64,000 nucleotides of DNA from Synechococcales cyanobacterium GL140_1_metabat_312 (GTDB taxonomy: Bacteria; Cyanobacteriota; Cyanobacteriia; Leptolyngbyales; Leptolyngbyaceae), in NCBI GenBank assembly GCA_025351345.1, contig JANXWB010000042.1, forward strand, positions 1 to 64,000, read 5' to 3'. Position 1 is the stretch's first letter. The number at the start of each line of letters is the position of its first letter. The notes beneath the pieces are model-generated. The model was not told the DNA's origin and searched no databases. It was given only the letters and a program-made list of their open reading frames with translations. Shown one piece after another: positions 47,260-56,999 of this stretch. A program made the position numbers and the translations under genes.

Positions 47260-47922
47260 ATGGCAGATATTACCGCAAAGGCAGTGCAAGAACTGCGGCG
47301 TAAGACGGGCGCAGGGATGATGGATTGCAAACGTGCACTCCAAGAAAATGATGGTGATATGGAGCAATCTGAGATCTGGCTTCGTCAAAAGAATATGATC
47401 GCTGCTGGTAAAAAAGCCGATCGGGTTGCCGCAGAAGGGTTGGTTGGACAATACATTCACACGGGTGGACGGATTGGGGTTTTGGTAGAAGTGAACTGCC
47501 AAACTGACTTTGTTGCTCGCAATGATGCGTTCAAAGAGTTGGTTAACAATATTGCCATGCAAATCGCAGCTTGCCCAACCGTTCAATATGTTCGTTTGGA
47601 AGATATTCCGGCGGATTTGGTGGAGCGAGAAAAGGCGATCGAAATGGGCAAGGATGACCTCGCCAGTAAGCCAGAAGCCATGAAAGAAAAAATTGTCCTA
47701 GGTCGCATCGACAAACGCTTGAAAGAGTTGTGTCTTGTGGACCAGCCTTACATCAAGGACCAAAATATTACGGTTGGTGCTTTGGTCACCCAACAAGTAG
47801 TTGCTTTGGGCGAAAACATCCAAATCCGACGCTTCTCTCGGTTTGTTTTGGGTGAAGGCATTGAAGTCGAAGAAACTGATTTTGCGGCAGAAGTTGCAGC
47901 TCAGATAGCTGGAAATGCTTAG
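47260..47922 (+). CDS. tsf: Elongation factor Ts
   Basis: The nucleotide exchange factor for EF-Tu, 220 residues, the short form usual in cyanobacteria. It opens with an UBA-like domain ([25 protein letters not shown]), then has the core [18 protein letters not shown] near residue 75, and ends near [19 protein letters not shown]. It is the usual partner of rpsB. Confidence 0.97.
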   Translation: MADITAKAVQELRRKTGAGMMDCKRALQENDGDMEQSEIWLRQKNMIAAGKKADRVAAEGLVGQYIHTGGRIGVLVEVNCQTDFVARNDAFKELVNNIAMQIAACPTVQYVRLEDIPADLVEREKAIEMGKDDLASKPEAMKEKIVLGRIDKRLKELCLVDQPYIKDQNITVGALVTQQVVALGENIQIRRFSRFVLGEGIEVEETDFAAEVAAQIAGNA

Positions 47923-47977
47923 AGATTGAAGTTGAAGTTATGGATAGAATCCTGAGAACTGAAGGGTCGTAATCATA

Positions 47978-48013
47978 AAATGGGGAGCTAATTTAGTTTA
48001 GTTCTCCATTTTT
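47978..48013 (+). terminator. Intrinsic terminator after tsf
   Basis: AAATGGGGAGCTA and TAGTTCTCCATTT pair over 13 positions with two G-U pairs, around an 8-nt loop, and the stem end runs into TTTTT. Confidence 0.85.
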
Positions 48014-48028
48014 CATAGAGGGGGCTGT

Positions 48029-48895
48029 TTATGGATAAGCTCCGAGTAATTCGGGTTCGTCTAAACCTCGCAAAAGACGAATTTGGGCGATCGCAAAAAT
48101 ACTGGGAATAATCCGGGCGTAGTTAGTCGAAATCGATCGCCAGCCCAAATCCGCCAAAAACCACGTCCACATCGCTGGCCCAAGAACGGCAAAAATACTG
48201 CGGGTTGCGCCATAACGAGCGGTTGCGATCGCCATACCTTGTTGAGCGAGTTTTGCGGTGAAGTGTTTCTGAATTAGGCTTCCCGCCACGACAGCTGATT
48301 GCGTTACTTGAAGGCGGGCATAGTGTAAGGCGAACTGTCTGGCGATTAGTTGTAGTAGTAACGGTTTGATGACTGAACTAACGGCAATGGCGCTCCCCCC
48401 CTTTAGCATCAGGCTCATGGGATCACGTTGCAGTGTGTTGGGTAACTCGTACCAGAGTTTTGTGTGCGTGAGCGATCGTTCGACACGCTTTGTCAGAGTT
48501 GTTTTTTGATCGGTGGGCAAGCTTTTCCAGGCACGACTGAGAAGATGGAGGAAAATTTCGGCTTCAAGATCCGCTGTACTGAGGCGACCTTGATGGGGCA
48601 ACTTAAGATGACGGCAAACTTGGAGCAAGGTCTGGCGATAGCTGATGCGATGGGTTTTACGTTGCAGTACAGTTAAGCCATCGGCGGCCAAAAAACGAAA
48701 GCGGTTTTCCAGTTCAGTGATCCACTCGGCCCTGTCGGCGAATTCCACTGGCCGTTGAGGCATCAAATAATCGATCGGATTGTATTTAGGGCGAAACAGA
48801 ATTTCGGTGAGTTCCCGGAGTTCTTCATCCGTGGCCAATTCTAAGGCCGATCGTAATTCATCTGTTTCCGTGTCAGGCTCCTGCTGCTGCGTCAC
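48029..48895 (-). CDS. YaaW-like (UPF0174) protein
   Basis: About 288 residues from the GTG at 48895, which has AGTAGGAGAATT upstream; an ATG at 48976 gives 27 more residues but runs into the promoter space of the divergent gene at 49000. The N-terminal ELRSALELATDEELRELTEILF matches the YaaW family. Two hydrophobic stretches lie in the C-terminal half (GGSAIAVSSVIKPLLLQLIA; AVLGPAMWTWFLADLG), suggesting membrane contact. YaaW proteins have no agreed function. It is convergent with tsf. Confidence 0.68.
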   Translation of the reverse strand: MTQQQEPDTETDELRSALELATDEELRELTEILFRPKYNPIDYLMPQRPVEFADRAEWITELENRFRFLAADGLTVLQRKTHRISYRQTLLQVCRHLKLPHQGRLSTADLEAEIFLHLLSRAWKSLPTDQKTTLTKRVERSLTHTKLWYELPNTLQRDPMSLMLKGGSAIAVSSVIKPLLLQLIARQFALHYARLQVTQSAVVAGSLIQKHFTAKLAQQGMAIATARYGATRSIFAVLGPAMWTWFLADLGWRSISTNYARIIPSIFAIAQIRLLRGLDEPELLGAYP

Positions 48896-48999
48896 AATTC
48901 TCCTACTCCTCTCATTTTTCTTAATGTTTGTCTTAAACGTTAGGATAGCGGGTTTGATGGGATGATAGCACCCCATACCCCGAACATATTTCCGAAGTC

Positions 49000-49710
49000 A
49001 TGTCAAAACTGATTGTAATCAAAACCGGACGAACCATGCCCGAGCTTCAGCAGCAGCGAGGCGATTTTGAAGATTGGATGATTGAGGCGTTGGCGGTATG
49101 TCGTAGTCAAGTGGAGACTGTGGATGTGAGCCTGGGGGAGAAGCTGCCCGCATTTCATCAGGTGAGTGGGGTGGTGATTACGGGGTCTCATGCCATGGTG
49201 ACGCAGCATCATGACTGGAGTGAGTATTCGGCGGAGTGGATCAAAATAGCGGCAGATAAACAAATTCCAACCTTAGGAATTTGCTATGGTCATCAGCTTA
49301 TTGCCTACGCGCTGGGCGGATCAGTGGATTACATGCCCGATGGCCGCGAAGTGGGGACGCTGCCCGTGACATTGCATCCATCAGCCCAAGAAGATGCGTT
49401 ATTACATGATTTACCAGAGCAAATTTTAGTGCAGTTGAGCCATCGTCAGGCGGTGATGGAATTGCCTCCGGATACTGTGTTGTTGGCCAGTAGCGATCGG
49501 GTTCCCTTTGAGGCATTTCGCTATGGCGATCGGGTGTGGGGAATGCAGTTTCATCCTGAGTTTTCGACCGACGTAATGCAGGCATACACAAGGTATGCGC
49601 GATCGGGGTTGGAGAGTGAGGGCTTTGATCCGGATCATATTTATCGGCAAATCACCGATACTCCCAATGGCCTGACGATTATGCAGCGCTTTGCTGGGTT
49701 GGTGTTTTGA
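49000..49710 (+). CDS. Class I glutamine amidotransferase (GMP synthase-like)
   Basis: A 236-residue stand-alone class I glutamine amidotransferase. The nucleophile cysteine is in LGICYGHQLIAYALGG near residue 90, and the His-Glu pair is in WGMQFHPEFSTDV near 180, so the triad is complete. Such solo proteins resemble the GuaA amidotransferase half and include gamma-glutamyl hydrolases of the PuuD or YfeJ type; the substrate cannot be told. DUF2555 and coaBC follow on the same strand. Confidence 0.88.
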   Translation: MSKLIVIKTGRTMPELQQQRGDFEDWMIEALAVCRSQVETVDVSLGEKLPAFHQVSGVVITGSHAMVTQHHDWSEYSAEWIKIAADKQIPTLGICYGHQLIAYALGGSVDYMPDGREVGTLPVTLHPSAQEDALLHDLPEQILVQLSHRQAVMELPPDTVLLASSDRVPFEAFRYGDRVWGMQFHPEFSTDVMQAYTRYARSGLESEGFDPDHIYRQITDTPNGLTIMQRFAGLVF

Positions 49711-49713
49711 TAG

Positions 49714-49739
49714 ACCTGACGTATGAACCTGACGTATGA
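49714..49739. repeat. Perfect 13-bp tandem duplication after the amidotransferase stop
   Basis: ACCTGACGTATGA occurs twice in tandem at 49714-49726 and 49727-49739, between the amidotransferase stop and the DUF2555 start. Confidence 0.88.
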
Positions 49740-49771
49740 TATGGAGCAAGAATTAACTGGAGGCGATCAAT

Positions 49772-49984
49772 ATGGCGACCTTAACCTTAGAGTCCCTCGA
49801 TGTGGAAGTGTTGACGCAAGACGAAGTGGCTGAGTTGGCGAATCGTCTTGAGCAAGATGATTATGCGAGTGCGTTTGATTGTTTGAATGATTGGCATTTG
49901 TTGCGGGCGATCGCATTTCAGCGGCCAGAGATGGTTGAGGAATATTATTATTTGCTGGATATGGTGGCTTTTGACGAGTCATAG
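49772..49984 (+). CDS. DUF2555 family small protein
   Basis: A 70-residue acidic protein of the cyanobacterial DUF2555 family, recognised by LTQDEVAELANRLEQDDY, then a conserved LNDWHLLRAIAFQRPEMVE and the closing YYYLLDMVAFDES. GGAG lies 10 nt upstream of the ATG. It has no membrane segment or signal peptide. The function is unknown. coaBC follows 28 nt downstream. Confidence 0.8.
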   Translation: MATLTLESLDVEVLTQDEVAELANRLEQDDYASAFDCLNDWHLLRAIAFQRPEMVEEYYYLLDMVAFDES

Positions 49985-50012
49985 CTTGAAAATCCCCTCT
50001 TGAACTTCAAGT

Positions 50013-51212
50013 ATGTTGAACAATCGTCGAGTTTTGATCGGGGTTGGCGGCGGCATTGCTGCTTATAAAGTGGCCCAGGTTGTGTCTACCTTGGCTAAAG
50101 CGGGTGCGGATGTTCGGGTAGTGATGACGGATGCGGCCCAGGAGTTTGTGACGGCGTTGACGTTTTCGACCTTGAGTCGTCAAGCTGCTTACGCCGATCG
50201 TGACTTTTGGCAACCTACTCATGGCAAACCGCTACATATTGAATTGGGTGAATGGGCTGAGTTGATCGTGATTGCGCCCTTGACGGCTAATACCTTAGGT
50301 AAATTGGCCTGTGGGTTGGCGGATAATCTGTTGACAAATACTATTCTGGCATCCAAAGGTCCGGTGCTGTTGGCTCCTGCGATGAATACGGATATGTGGG
50401 AGCAACGATCGGTTCAGCGAAACTGGAATTTAGTTTTGCAAGACAATAGGTATCATGCGGCTGATCCCGGTAGTGGATTGCTGGCCTGCGATCGGATTGG
50501 AACGGGGCGAATGGCGGAGCCGGATGAGTTGGTGGTGAAGATCCGATCGTTGCTTTATACGAGTCAGCGGGATTTGTCGGAAAAACGGATTTTGATTAGT
50601 GCAGGCGCGACCCAGGAATTTTTAGATCCGGTACGTTTTTTAGGCAATCCCTCCACCGGGAAGATGGGACTGGCGTTGGCGTTGGCCGCTCGCGATCGGG
50701 GTGCTGAGGTGACGTTGGTTTATGGCACTTTACCGGGACCATTGCCATTGGGAATTCAAGGTATTGCAGCACCAACGGCGGAAAAAATGGAGCTAGAACT
50801 CCGATCGAACCTCCCAAATAATGATTGGGTGATCATGTGTGCGGCGGTGGCTGACCTGAAACCTGCTGACTATAGCGATTACAAACTGCCCAAAGCTGAA
50901 TTGCCAAGTGCCTTACCATTGGCGCTAGTCCCAGATATTGTGGCCGGGTTGTCAAAAAATAAAGCCCATTATCAAAAAATAATTGGGTTTGCGGCGCAGA
51001 CTGGAGAATCTGTAACGCCTGCGTTGGAAAAAATGAGGAAAAAAGGGTTGGATGCGATCGTAGCTAATCCCATTGACCAAGCCCAAGGCGGATTTGGGAG
51101 TAATTTCAATCAGGCCGTGTGGTGCGATTCATTGGGTAAACAGGTCGTGATTCCGTTGTGTGAAAAATTGGAAATGGCGCACCGAATCTTGGATCTGGCG
51201 ATCGGGCTGTGA
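50013..51212 (+). CDS. coaBC: Bifunctional phosphopantothenoylcysteine decarboxylase / phosphopantothenate-cysteine ligase
   Basis: Two consecutive steps of coenzyme A synthesis in one 399-residue protein. The N-terminal CoaC flavoprotein part has IGVGGGIAAYKVAQVVSTL, the active-site His in KPLHIELGEWAEL and the PXMNXXMW motif as APAMNTDMWE. The C-terminal CoaB part has LISAGATQEFLDPVRFLGNPSTGKMG near residue 195, AAVADLKPADYS and the K-x-K-K-like dimer motif region (KLPKAE). Length and order are canonical. Confidence 0.95.
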   Translation: MLNNRRVLIGVGGGIAAYKVAQVVSTLAKAGADVRVVMTDAAQEFVTALTFSTLSRQAAYADRDFWQPTHGKPLHIELGEWAELIVIAPLTANTLGKLACGLADNLLTNTILASKGPVLLAPAMNTDMWEQRSVQRNWNLVLQDNRYHAADPGSGLLACDRIGTGRMAEPDELVVKIRSLLYTSQRDLSEKRILISAGATQEFLDPVRFLGNPSTGKMGLALALAARDRGAEVTLVYGTLPGPLPLGIQGIAAPTAEKMELELRSNLPNNDWVIMCAAVADLKPADYSDYKLPKAELPSALPLALVPDIVAGLSKNKAHYQKIIGFAAQTGESVTPALEKMRKKGLDAIVANPIDQAQGGFGSNFNQAVWCDSLGKQVVIPLCEKLEMAHRILDLAIGL

Positions 51213-51259
51213 TTCAAATGTTGATTCAAATAACCATGCCCGATCGTAATTATCCCGCC

Positions 51260-53332
51260 TTACATCGACGACAAATACGTATATCCCGTCAAACAACGTT
51301 CGTAATGCTGAAGCAACATCTGCGATTCTTCCAGGGTGATTTTTTTTTCCTCCATCGCAATCTCTGTCCGTTTTCGCATACTTTCAAGTAAATCGTCAGA
51401 ACTGTACTGGACATAACTCAGCACTTCCTTCATCGTGTCGCCCTTCACTACATGCTCAATCTCATATCCTGTGGGGGTTAGACGAATATGCACCGTATTG
51501 GTATCGCCAAATAAATTATGTAAATTGCCCATAATCTCCTGATAAGCCCCGTTTAAGAACATTCCCAAGTAATAGGGTTCGTTGTCTTTGAGCGTATGAA
51601 CTTCAAGCAGTGGTTTTACCTCGCGGGCAGCACCAATAAAGCGATCGATTTTTCCATCACTATCACAAGTGAGATCCGCTAAAGTCGCGCGTTGAGTCGG
51701 TTCTTCATTTAAGCGATGGATTGGCATGATGGGAAAAAGTTGGTCGATCGCCCAGCTATCTGGGGCTGACTGAAAAACTGAAAGATTCATATAATAAATT
51801 GAGGCCATCACCTGCTCAAGATTCGTTAACTCTTCGGGCACAAAATCCATGGCGTGTAAATGGTATTGAATCCTGTGGCAGCACGACCAAAACAACCGTT
51901 CCGCCTTTGCTCGTTCGGGCAAGCTCAAATACCCAAGTCCAAATAGACTAATGGCTTCTTCCTTGAACTGCGCCGCATCATTGAACGGTTCTTGAAGATT
52001 ATCGCGGGTGATAGATGCGTAAGTTTCGTGGAGGTTTCGGATAATTAAATGATCGCCCTCGACGATCGCTTCAACCGTATCTTCGACCACATCGCTCGAT
52101 CCCAAAATATCAAACACCAACACAGATTGATGAGACGCGATCGCCCGACCACTTTCACTAATTAATGTTGGCACGGGAAGACTCGCCTGATTACAAGCGT
52201 CATTAATTGCCGCCACCACGTCATTCGCGTAGTTTTGCATGTTGTAATTTTTGGATGCTGCAAACGTCGTTTTTGACCCGTCGTAATCCACACCCAAACC
52301 GCCGCCGACATCCAGATATTGCATATTTGCACCCAAACGCGATAGCTCAGTGTAAATATGGCCAGCTTCCCGGAAGGCATCTTTAAGAACGCTAATGGAC
52401 GAGATTTGTGAGCCAATATGAAAATGCAACAATTGCAATGAATCCAGTAAATCTGCTTTGCGTAGCTTTTCAATCGCGGTCAATATCTCTGGGATCGTCA
52501 GTCCAAACTTGGCCCGATCGCCCGCAGATGTTCCCCACCGCCCCATGCCCTTCGCACAGAGTTTTGCTCTGATCCCAAGAACAGGTTTGATCCTCAGCTT
52601 TTTACTCGCTTCAATGACCTGCTCAACTTCCTCAACCTGCTCCATAACTACGATCGCAGTTTGACCTAATTTTTGCGCCAGCATCGCGGTCTCGACGTAT
52701 TCCTGATCTTTGTAGCCATTACAGATCACCAACGCACCTTTAGTATCAAGTGATGCGAGGGCAATCAATAATTCCGGCTTGGATCCTGCTTCTAGACCAA
52801 ATTGGTAAGGCTGACCAAACTTAACTAAGTTTTGAACAAAATGACGCTGCTGGTTACACTTCACCGGAAAGACTCCGCGATAGATGCCGGGATAGTTATA
52901 CCGAGCGATCGCTTTCGCAAAACAAGCATTTAGCCGTTCAATCCGGTCTTCTAAAATATCGGAGAACCGGATCAATAGGGGCAGTTCCAAATTTCGTTGC
53001 TTCAGCCCATTAACCAAATCGCACAGATCCAACGACCCACCGCGTAATCCCTTGGGCGAAACGGTGACATGCCCCACGGCATTAATCGAAAAATACGGAT
53101 CGCCCCAACCATTGATTCGGTACAGTTCTTCGCTTTTTTCAATGCTCCATTCTTCTGCTTCTACAGCAGCCGATCGCTTGATGGTATTGGATTGAGTGGC
53201 AGTTTCAACTTTCTCTGGACTGACAGTTCGATGACTCTCCCTACGATCGGTTTTACTGATAACAGCTTCAGTTGTTGCCTGAGTGGTTGAGTCCGTATCG
53301 ATCTTCATATCCATTGCGCGTTCTGCCATCAT
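51260..53332 (-). CDS. speA: Biosynthetic arginine decarboxylase
   Basis: A PLP-dependent arginine decarboxylase of the SpeA (fold type III) family, producing agmatine for polyamine synthesis. The ATG at 53332 or 53329 gives about 690 residues, in the family range; an upstream in-frame start at 53404 adds residues without similarity. Seen are VFPVKCNQQRHFV with the PLP lysine near residue 125, LLHFHIGSQISSI, YLDVGGGLGVDYDGS and LISESGRAIASHQSVLVF. The extreme N-terminus is low-complexity. This enzyme differs in fold from the decarboxylase at 2408-3880. Confidence 0.95.
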   Translation of the reverse strand: MMAERAMDMKIDTDSTTQATTEAVISKTDRRESHRTVSPEKVETATQSNTIKRSAAVEAEEWSIEKSEELYRINGWGDPYFSINAVGHVTVSPKGLRGGSLDLCDLVNGLKQRNLELPLLIRFSDILEDRIERLNACFAKAIARYNYPGIYRGVFPVKCNQQRHFVQNLVKFGQPYQFGLEAGSKPELLIALASLDTKGALVICNGYKDQEYVETAMLAQKLGQTAIVVMEQVEEVEQVIEASKKLRIKPVLGIRAKLCAKGMGRWGTSAGDRAKFGLTIPEILTAIEKLRKADLLDSLQLLHFHIGSQISSISVLKDAFREAGHIYTELSRLGANMQYLDVGGGLGVDYDGSKTTFAASKNYNMQNYANDVVAAINDACNQASLPVPTLISESGRAIASHQSVLVFDILGSSDVVEDTVEAIVEGDHLIIRNLHETYASITRDNLQEPFNDAAQFKEEAISLFGLGYLSLPERAKAERLFWSCCHRIQYHLHAMDFVPEELTNLEQVMASIYYMNLSVFQSAPDSWAIDQLFPIMPIHRLNEEPTQRATLADLTCDSDGKIDRFIGAAREVKPLLEVHTLKDNEPYYLGMFLNGAYQEIMGNLHNLFGDTNTVHIRLTPTGYEIEHVVKGDTMKEVLSYVQYSSDDLLESMRKRTEIAMEEKKITLEESQMLLQHYERCLTGYTYLSSM

Positions 53333-53824
53333 TACAACCCTTAGAAATTGACCGTATGAGTGGTTAAGTTTATCGCATTTGCCCAAAGTTCGCGTCACTA
53401 ACAAGGCATGTTCACTATGCGATTCAATATGCCACTATTTGTACATTTTTGGAGGGAATGGGTATCTCAGTACACCAGATCTCAGGTCAGTGATTTTCAG
53501 GATCGGCTGATTATTGTAAGAAATTAATCGTCTGATTTATTGGTCTAGCTCCGCTTTATTACTGAGTTAATTTTTCTGTTCCTAGGTTTCAAACTTACAG
53601 ACCCTAGCGGATATTGCAAATTCGTCAGTAAATCTACTTATTTCATTCATATAGAGCGGATAAACCATAATCTCTGTCGATCGAATATTTAACGGAACAA
53701 TATTTTTCAGCCCTAGGTTCCAATTACCGTGAAGATGATTGGCCTTCTCTAGTTATTTCGGGATTCATCTGAGAGGGTGGAATCGACCCCATCGTTCGAC
53801 GCCTTGTCGGCTTGAAATACTCTC
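53333..53824. other. Intergenic region between speA and a PEP-CTERM gene
   Basis: About 490 bp without a convincing gene, lying between divergent transcription units. It must carry both promoters. CAGTGATTTTCAGGATCGGCTGATTATTG near 53490 and other A/T-rich tracts show no clear known operator. No RNA gene was recognised. Confidence 0.5.
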
Positions 53825-54640
53825 ATGAAAAAAACTACTCGTCATTCATTTGCTGGAACTCTTCTCTTTGCTGCTGTCCTTTGCTCACAGGCTAGTGGCG
53901 CTTCAGCACAGTCTGTATCTAATAATTTGGCAGTCAAAGCAACACTAACGGCAGACAACCACTATGCCCTCTTCTCTGGAAATGCTGATGGGAGTATCCT
54001 GAATTTCTTTGGACGCAATGAGAAAGGTGCTTATGGTGGTGCAGCAGGTTGGAACAACGGAACTCTGGGTGGCGCGACCTACAATACCAACAATGGCAAT
54101 GGTTACAACTGGTCTAGTGCTGAGACTTGGAATTTCAACGTCAAACAGAATGACTATCTATATGTCGTGACGTGGGACGATCGTTCGGTGGATGAATCTT
54201 GGGTGGGTCAATTCGACATCTCTGCTGGAGATCAACAAAAGCAACTCCTCTCTAAGCCAGGTTCTTGGGAATATTTGACGACGCAATGGAGCATAAATCC
54301 TGGAGATATGGGTGACACCCCAACGAATGCAGTCCTCAATAAGGAAATCTCAACAGCAAAATGGGAGGATGCGAAAAGCCGTGGGATGAACGATGGCACT
54401 ACAAATCCATGGGGACGGATCAATGAGGTCACGAGCGCCGCTGAATTCTTGAATACCACAACTAATGGGACAGGGCTAAAGCGCGACAACAATAGCTATA
54501 CTATCTTCCGCACCAAGGTAAATATCGCTAATACGATCGGGCTACCTCCCGTGAAAAGTGTGCCAGAACCAGCGAGCCTACTAGCTTTAGGTACTCTTGG
54601 ACTAGCGGGCTTAGTGTCTAAAAAACGTAAGCATCAGTAA
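53825..54640 (+). CDS. PEP-CTERM surface/secreted protein 2
   Basis: A 271-residue secreted protein with a signal peptide (HSFAGTLLFAAVLCSQASGASA-Q). The mature part is rich in Asn, Gly, Trp and Ser and looks like a beta-sandwich (LFSGNADGSILNFFGRNE, WNFNVKQNDYLYVVTWDD). It ends VPEPASLLALGTLGLAGLVSKKRKH, a full PEP-CTERM signal. It is not similar in its mature part to the PEP-CTERM protein at 45141. A terminator lies after it. The function is unknown. Confidence 0.86.
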   Translation: MKKTTRHSFAGTLLFAAVLCSQASGASAQSVSNNLAVKATLTADNHYALFSGNADGSILNFFGRNEKGAYGGAAGWNNGTLGGATYNTNNGNGYNWSSAETWNFNVKQNDYLYVVTWDDRSVDESWVGQFDISAGDQQKQLLSKPGSWEYLTTQWSINPGDMGDTPTNAVLNKEISTAKWEDAKSRGMNDGTTNPWGRINEVTSAAEFLNTTTNGTGLKRDNNSYTIFRTKVNIANTIGLPPVKSVPEPASLLALGTLGLAGLVSKKRKHQ

Positions 54641-54707
54641 TCCATCAATAATTGTTGATAAGGGGTAATCGAGCTGATTCTCATTGTCGCTGTTAGGTCA
54701 ACTAAAA

Positions 54708-54748
54708 CAAAAATCGTCTCCACTAGTAGAATGGGGGCGATTTTTTGT
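54708..54748 (+). terminator. Intrinsic terminator after the second PEP-CTERM gene
   Basis: AAAAATCGTCTCC pairs with GGGGGCGATTTTTT across CACTAGTAGAAT, and the T-run continues the stem. Confidence 0.82.
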
Positions 54749-54845
54749 AAATGATACTTTGTGAATATCCTGGGCGCTCAGCCGAGATCCTTTGCTGCTA
54801 CTCTGATGGATGGAAAACTCTCTTTTAAGCTTGAGAACAGCAGTC

Positions 54846-55295
54846 ATGGAAAGAACATTTATTGCCATTAAGCCCGATGGCGTCCAGCGTAAGCTTGTTG
54901 CTGAGATTATCGGTCGCTTTGAGCGAAAAGGATTTAAGCTCGTGGGCCTGAAGCTGATGAAGGTCAGTAAAGAACTCGCGGAACAGCACTATGGCATTCA
55001 CAAAGAGCGTCCATTCTTCCCCGACTTGGTTGAATTTATTATCTCCAGCCCAGTTGTTGCGATCGTTCTTGAAGGCGATGGGGTCGTGGCGGCTGGACGT
55101 AAAATTATCGGCGCAACCAATCCCTTGAATTCGGAGCCGGGAACAATTCGGGGCGATTACGGTGCAAGTATCGGTCGTAACCTAATTCATGGTTCTGATG
55201 CTATTGAAACTGCTCAAAGCGAAATCGCGATGTGGTTCAAGGAAGACGAACTAGTTGCTTGGGAACCCACGATGACGAAGTGGATTTACGAATAA
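54846..55295 (+). CDS. ndk: Nucleoside diphosphate kinase
   Basis: Transfers the terminal phosphate between nucleoside triphosphates and diphosphates. 149 residues from the ATG at 54846, with [14 protein letters not shown] at the start and [20 protein letters not shown] containing the phosphorylated histidine. A TTG at 54810 is in frame but the shorter start gives the conserved N-terminus. Confidence 0.97.
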   Translation: MERTFIAIKPDGVQRKLVAEIIGRFERKGFKLVGLKLMKVSKELAEQHYGIHKERPFFPDLVEFIISSPVVAIVLEGDGVVAAGRKIIGATNPLNSEPGTIRGDYGASIGRNLIHGSDAIETAQSEIAMWFKEDELVAWEPTMTKWIYE

Positions 55296-55354
55296 TTGAC
55301 TTCATCCATACATTTACAGTTTGCGTAGAAACAGTTTGTGTAGACAATTTGTAT

Positions 55355-55394
55355 AAAAAAGCAGGTGGGACATCAATCCTCCACCTGCTTTTTG
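55355..55394. terminator. Bidirectional terminator between ndk and terC
   Basis: GCAGGTGG at 55361-55368 pairs with CCACCTGC at 55381-55388, preceded by AAAAAA and followed by TTTTTG, so it can end transcription from both sides. Confidence 0.9.
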
Positions 55395-55415
55395 TTATCC
55401 ATCCCTAATTTTCAG

Positions 55416-56198
55416 CTATCCAATTTTCTCAGCAGTAAGATCTTCGACCGCTTCAGAGTCGATCGTTTCACCTGCAACAGTTCCGAGCGTCTCACCTATC
55501 TTATTATCCCGTTTTTTGGAGAATCCCCAAGCAAAAACACCAGCGATCGCCAACACCATTACCCATTCCGGCGGCACCAAACTATCATTAACCACTCGCA
55601 GTAACAGCCGAAAGCCCACAAAAGATACTGTGACATAGCCCGCATCTTCAAGATGGGTATATTCCTCTAGCCATATCATGAATTGCCCCGCCATAAACCG
55701 TAGCGCAATAATCCCGATTGTCCCGCCTAGCAAAATTAACCAAGTTTCATTCGAGACGGCGATCGCGGTCGTTACGCTATCAAGGGAAAACGCCAAATCC
55801 GTCAGCGCCAATACCGGAATTGCCTGCCATAAATTTGCAAATCGGGGTGCTGTATGGTCCCCGTCTTCATCTTCTGTTGAGGTAAAGTGCTGAAACACAA
55901 GCCAGAGAAGATAGGCTGCCCCCGGCAATTCAAACTGCCATTGATTGACCACTTGCGACGCGACTAGAATTAAGGCCATCCGAAGGATATACGCTAGAAA
56001 GAGACCAATATTTAGTGCCTTTTCCTCTAGCTTTGGATCCTGTAATCCTTGAGTAATGGCAGCAAGGGCAATCGCATTATCCGCTGATAGAACAGCTTCT
56101 AAAGCAACTAAGACTGGCAAAATCAATAAAGACTGAGGCGTCCAGTTATCTGGAATGAGCTGAGTGGGATTGAGCAGGTCTGAGAAAGGTTCCAGCAT
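55416..56198 (-). CDS. TerC family integral membrane protein
   Basis: A 260-residue membrane protein of the TerC/Alx family, linked in bacteria to manganese export. ALEAVLSADNAIALAAI near residue 33 and LALTDLAFSLDSVTTAIAVS near 135 carry the two conserved acidic D-N-A / D-S-V motifs placed in membrane helices. Seven or so hydrophobic segments are visible. The cytoplasmic tail is acidic. In cyanobacteria and plants related proteins support thylakoid biogenesis; the role here is inferred from the family. Confidence 0.9.
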   Translation of the reverse strand: MLEPFSDLLNPTQLIPDNWTPQSLLILPVLVALEAVLSADNAIALAAITQGLQDPKLEEKALNIGLFLAYILRMALILVASQVVNQWQFELPGAAYLLWLVFQHFTSTEDEDGDHTAPRFANLWQAIPVLALTDLAFSLDSVTTAIAVSNETWLILLGGTIGIIALRFMAGQFMIWLEEYTHLEDAGYVTVSFVGFRLLLRVVNDSLVPPEWVMVLAIAGVFAWGFSKKRDNKIGETLGTVAGETIDSEAVEDLTAEKIG

Positions 56199-56456
56199 CG
56201 GTAGGTGAAATTAAAACTTAGATGGGTTCAGTCTACCATTGCATATCTAGCACCATCGGGGGGAGAACCGAAGAGATGTGAGCGTAAGGATTTTGGATTG
56301 CAATGGATTCTTTGCCGTTTGTTACAGTGGATTACAGCAGATTCCGCTAACCTTCCGTCATGGGGTTTAATCAAGGAGTTAGCTAAGCGATAGGATTGGC
56401 CTTAATTTTTGGCTGATTATTTTGTGGCTTGGCTGTAATTATTAGGAGCAATCACA

Positions 56457-56549
56457 ATGACCGATTCACAAGTGCTAGTGGCCATTTTTGTGGCATTGAT
56501 CCCAGGTATCTTGGCGCTCCGTCTTTCGACTGAACTCTACAAGAACTAA
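56457..56549 (+). CDS. psaM: Photosystem I reaction centre subunit XII (PsaM)
   Basis: A 30-residue single-helix thylakoid peptide: MTDSQVLVAIFVALIPGILA then LRLSTELYKN. The LRLSTELYK end and the helix match PsaM of other cyanobacteria, which sits in the trimer-forming region of photosystem I. AGGAG lies 8 nt ahead of the ATG. Confidence 0.93.
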   Translation: MTDSQVLVAIFVALIPGILALRLSTELYKN

Positions 56550-56882
56550 TCACAAGATCTTAGGACGCGGCCAAATTACGATCGCGTTTTGTATCTTTCA
56601 AAGCCTGGATAACGCTTAGGATTTTTCTTAATCAGTTATCTAGGCTTTTATCGTAAGGAGAACGGGGATCATTGTGATGCAGGATATTCACCCACATCTT
56701 TAAAGATGCGTGAACGATCGTTTAAGCTCTTCGGGTATTCTAAGATCACTCTCTGAAGGGCGCTGAATAGGGCTTTTTTCTCTAAAATAAGTTTTTTGGT
56801 GCTTAAATTTTGCTCTTCGATCGTCCGATCGCAGCTACACTAGCGAGACAAGTTTTTCTTGTAAGAAATGAAGTTCAAGTAA
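56550..56882. other. Intergenic region downstream of psaM
   Basis: No convincing gene. ACGCG at 56565-56569 and CGCGT at 56583-56587 followed by TTTTG may form a weak terminator for psaM. TACACTAGCG at about 56834 could be part of a -10 element for the next unit, but no paired -35 is clear. Confidence 0.45.
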
Positions 56883-56990
56883 ATGCACAGATTATCCCCT
56901 GTAGAAACTTTGTTTTCTAGTCAAGTATTTGATGCATCTGCTTTACCAAGCCGTTTAGAGGAGATGTTCTCTGAACGGGAACGAATGTGA
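56883..56990 (+). CDS. Candidate 35-residue peptide ahead of a membrane/coiled-coil gene
   Basis: An ATG at 56883 opens a 35-codon frame (MHRLSPVETLFSSQVFDASA then LPSRLEEMFSERERM) that stops 9 nt before the ATG at 57000. The acidic/basic balance and lack of rare-looking stretches resemble coding sequence. It may be a small conserved protein or a translated leader controlling the next gene. The 9-nt gap would allow translational coupling. Confidence 0.45.
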   Translation: MHRLSPVETLFSSQVFDASALPSRLEEMFSERERM

Positions 56991-56999
56991 TTTGACACT

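Noticed and set aside
51260-53404. Start of speA at 53404
   Set aside because: The extra 24 residues have no similarity to the family and the two adjacent ATG codons at 53332 and 53329 give a better start.
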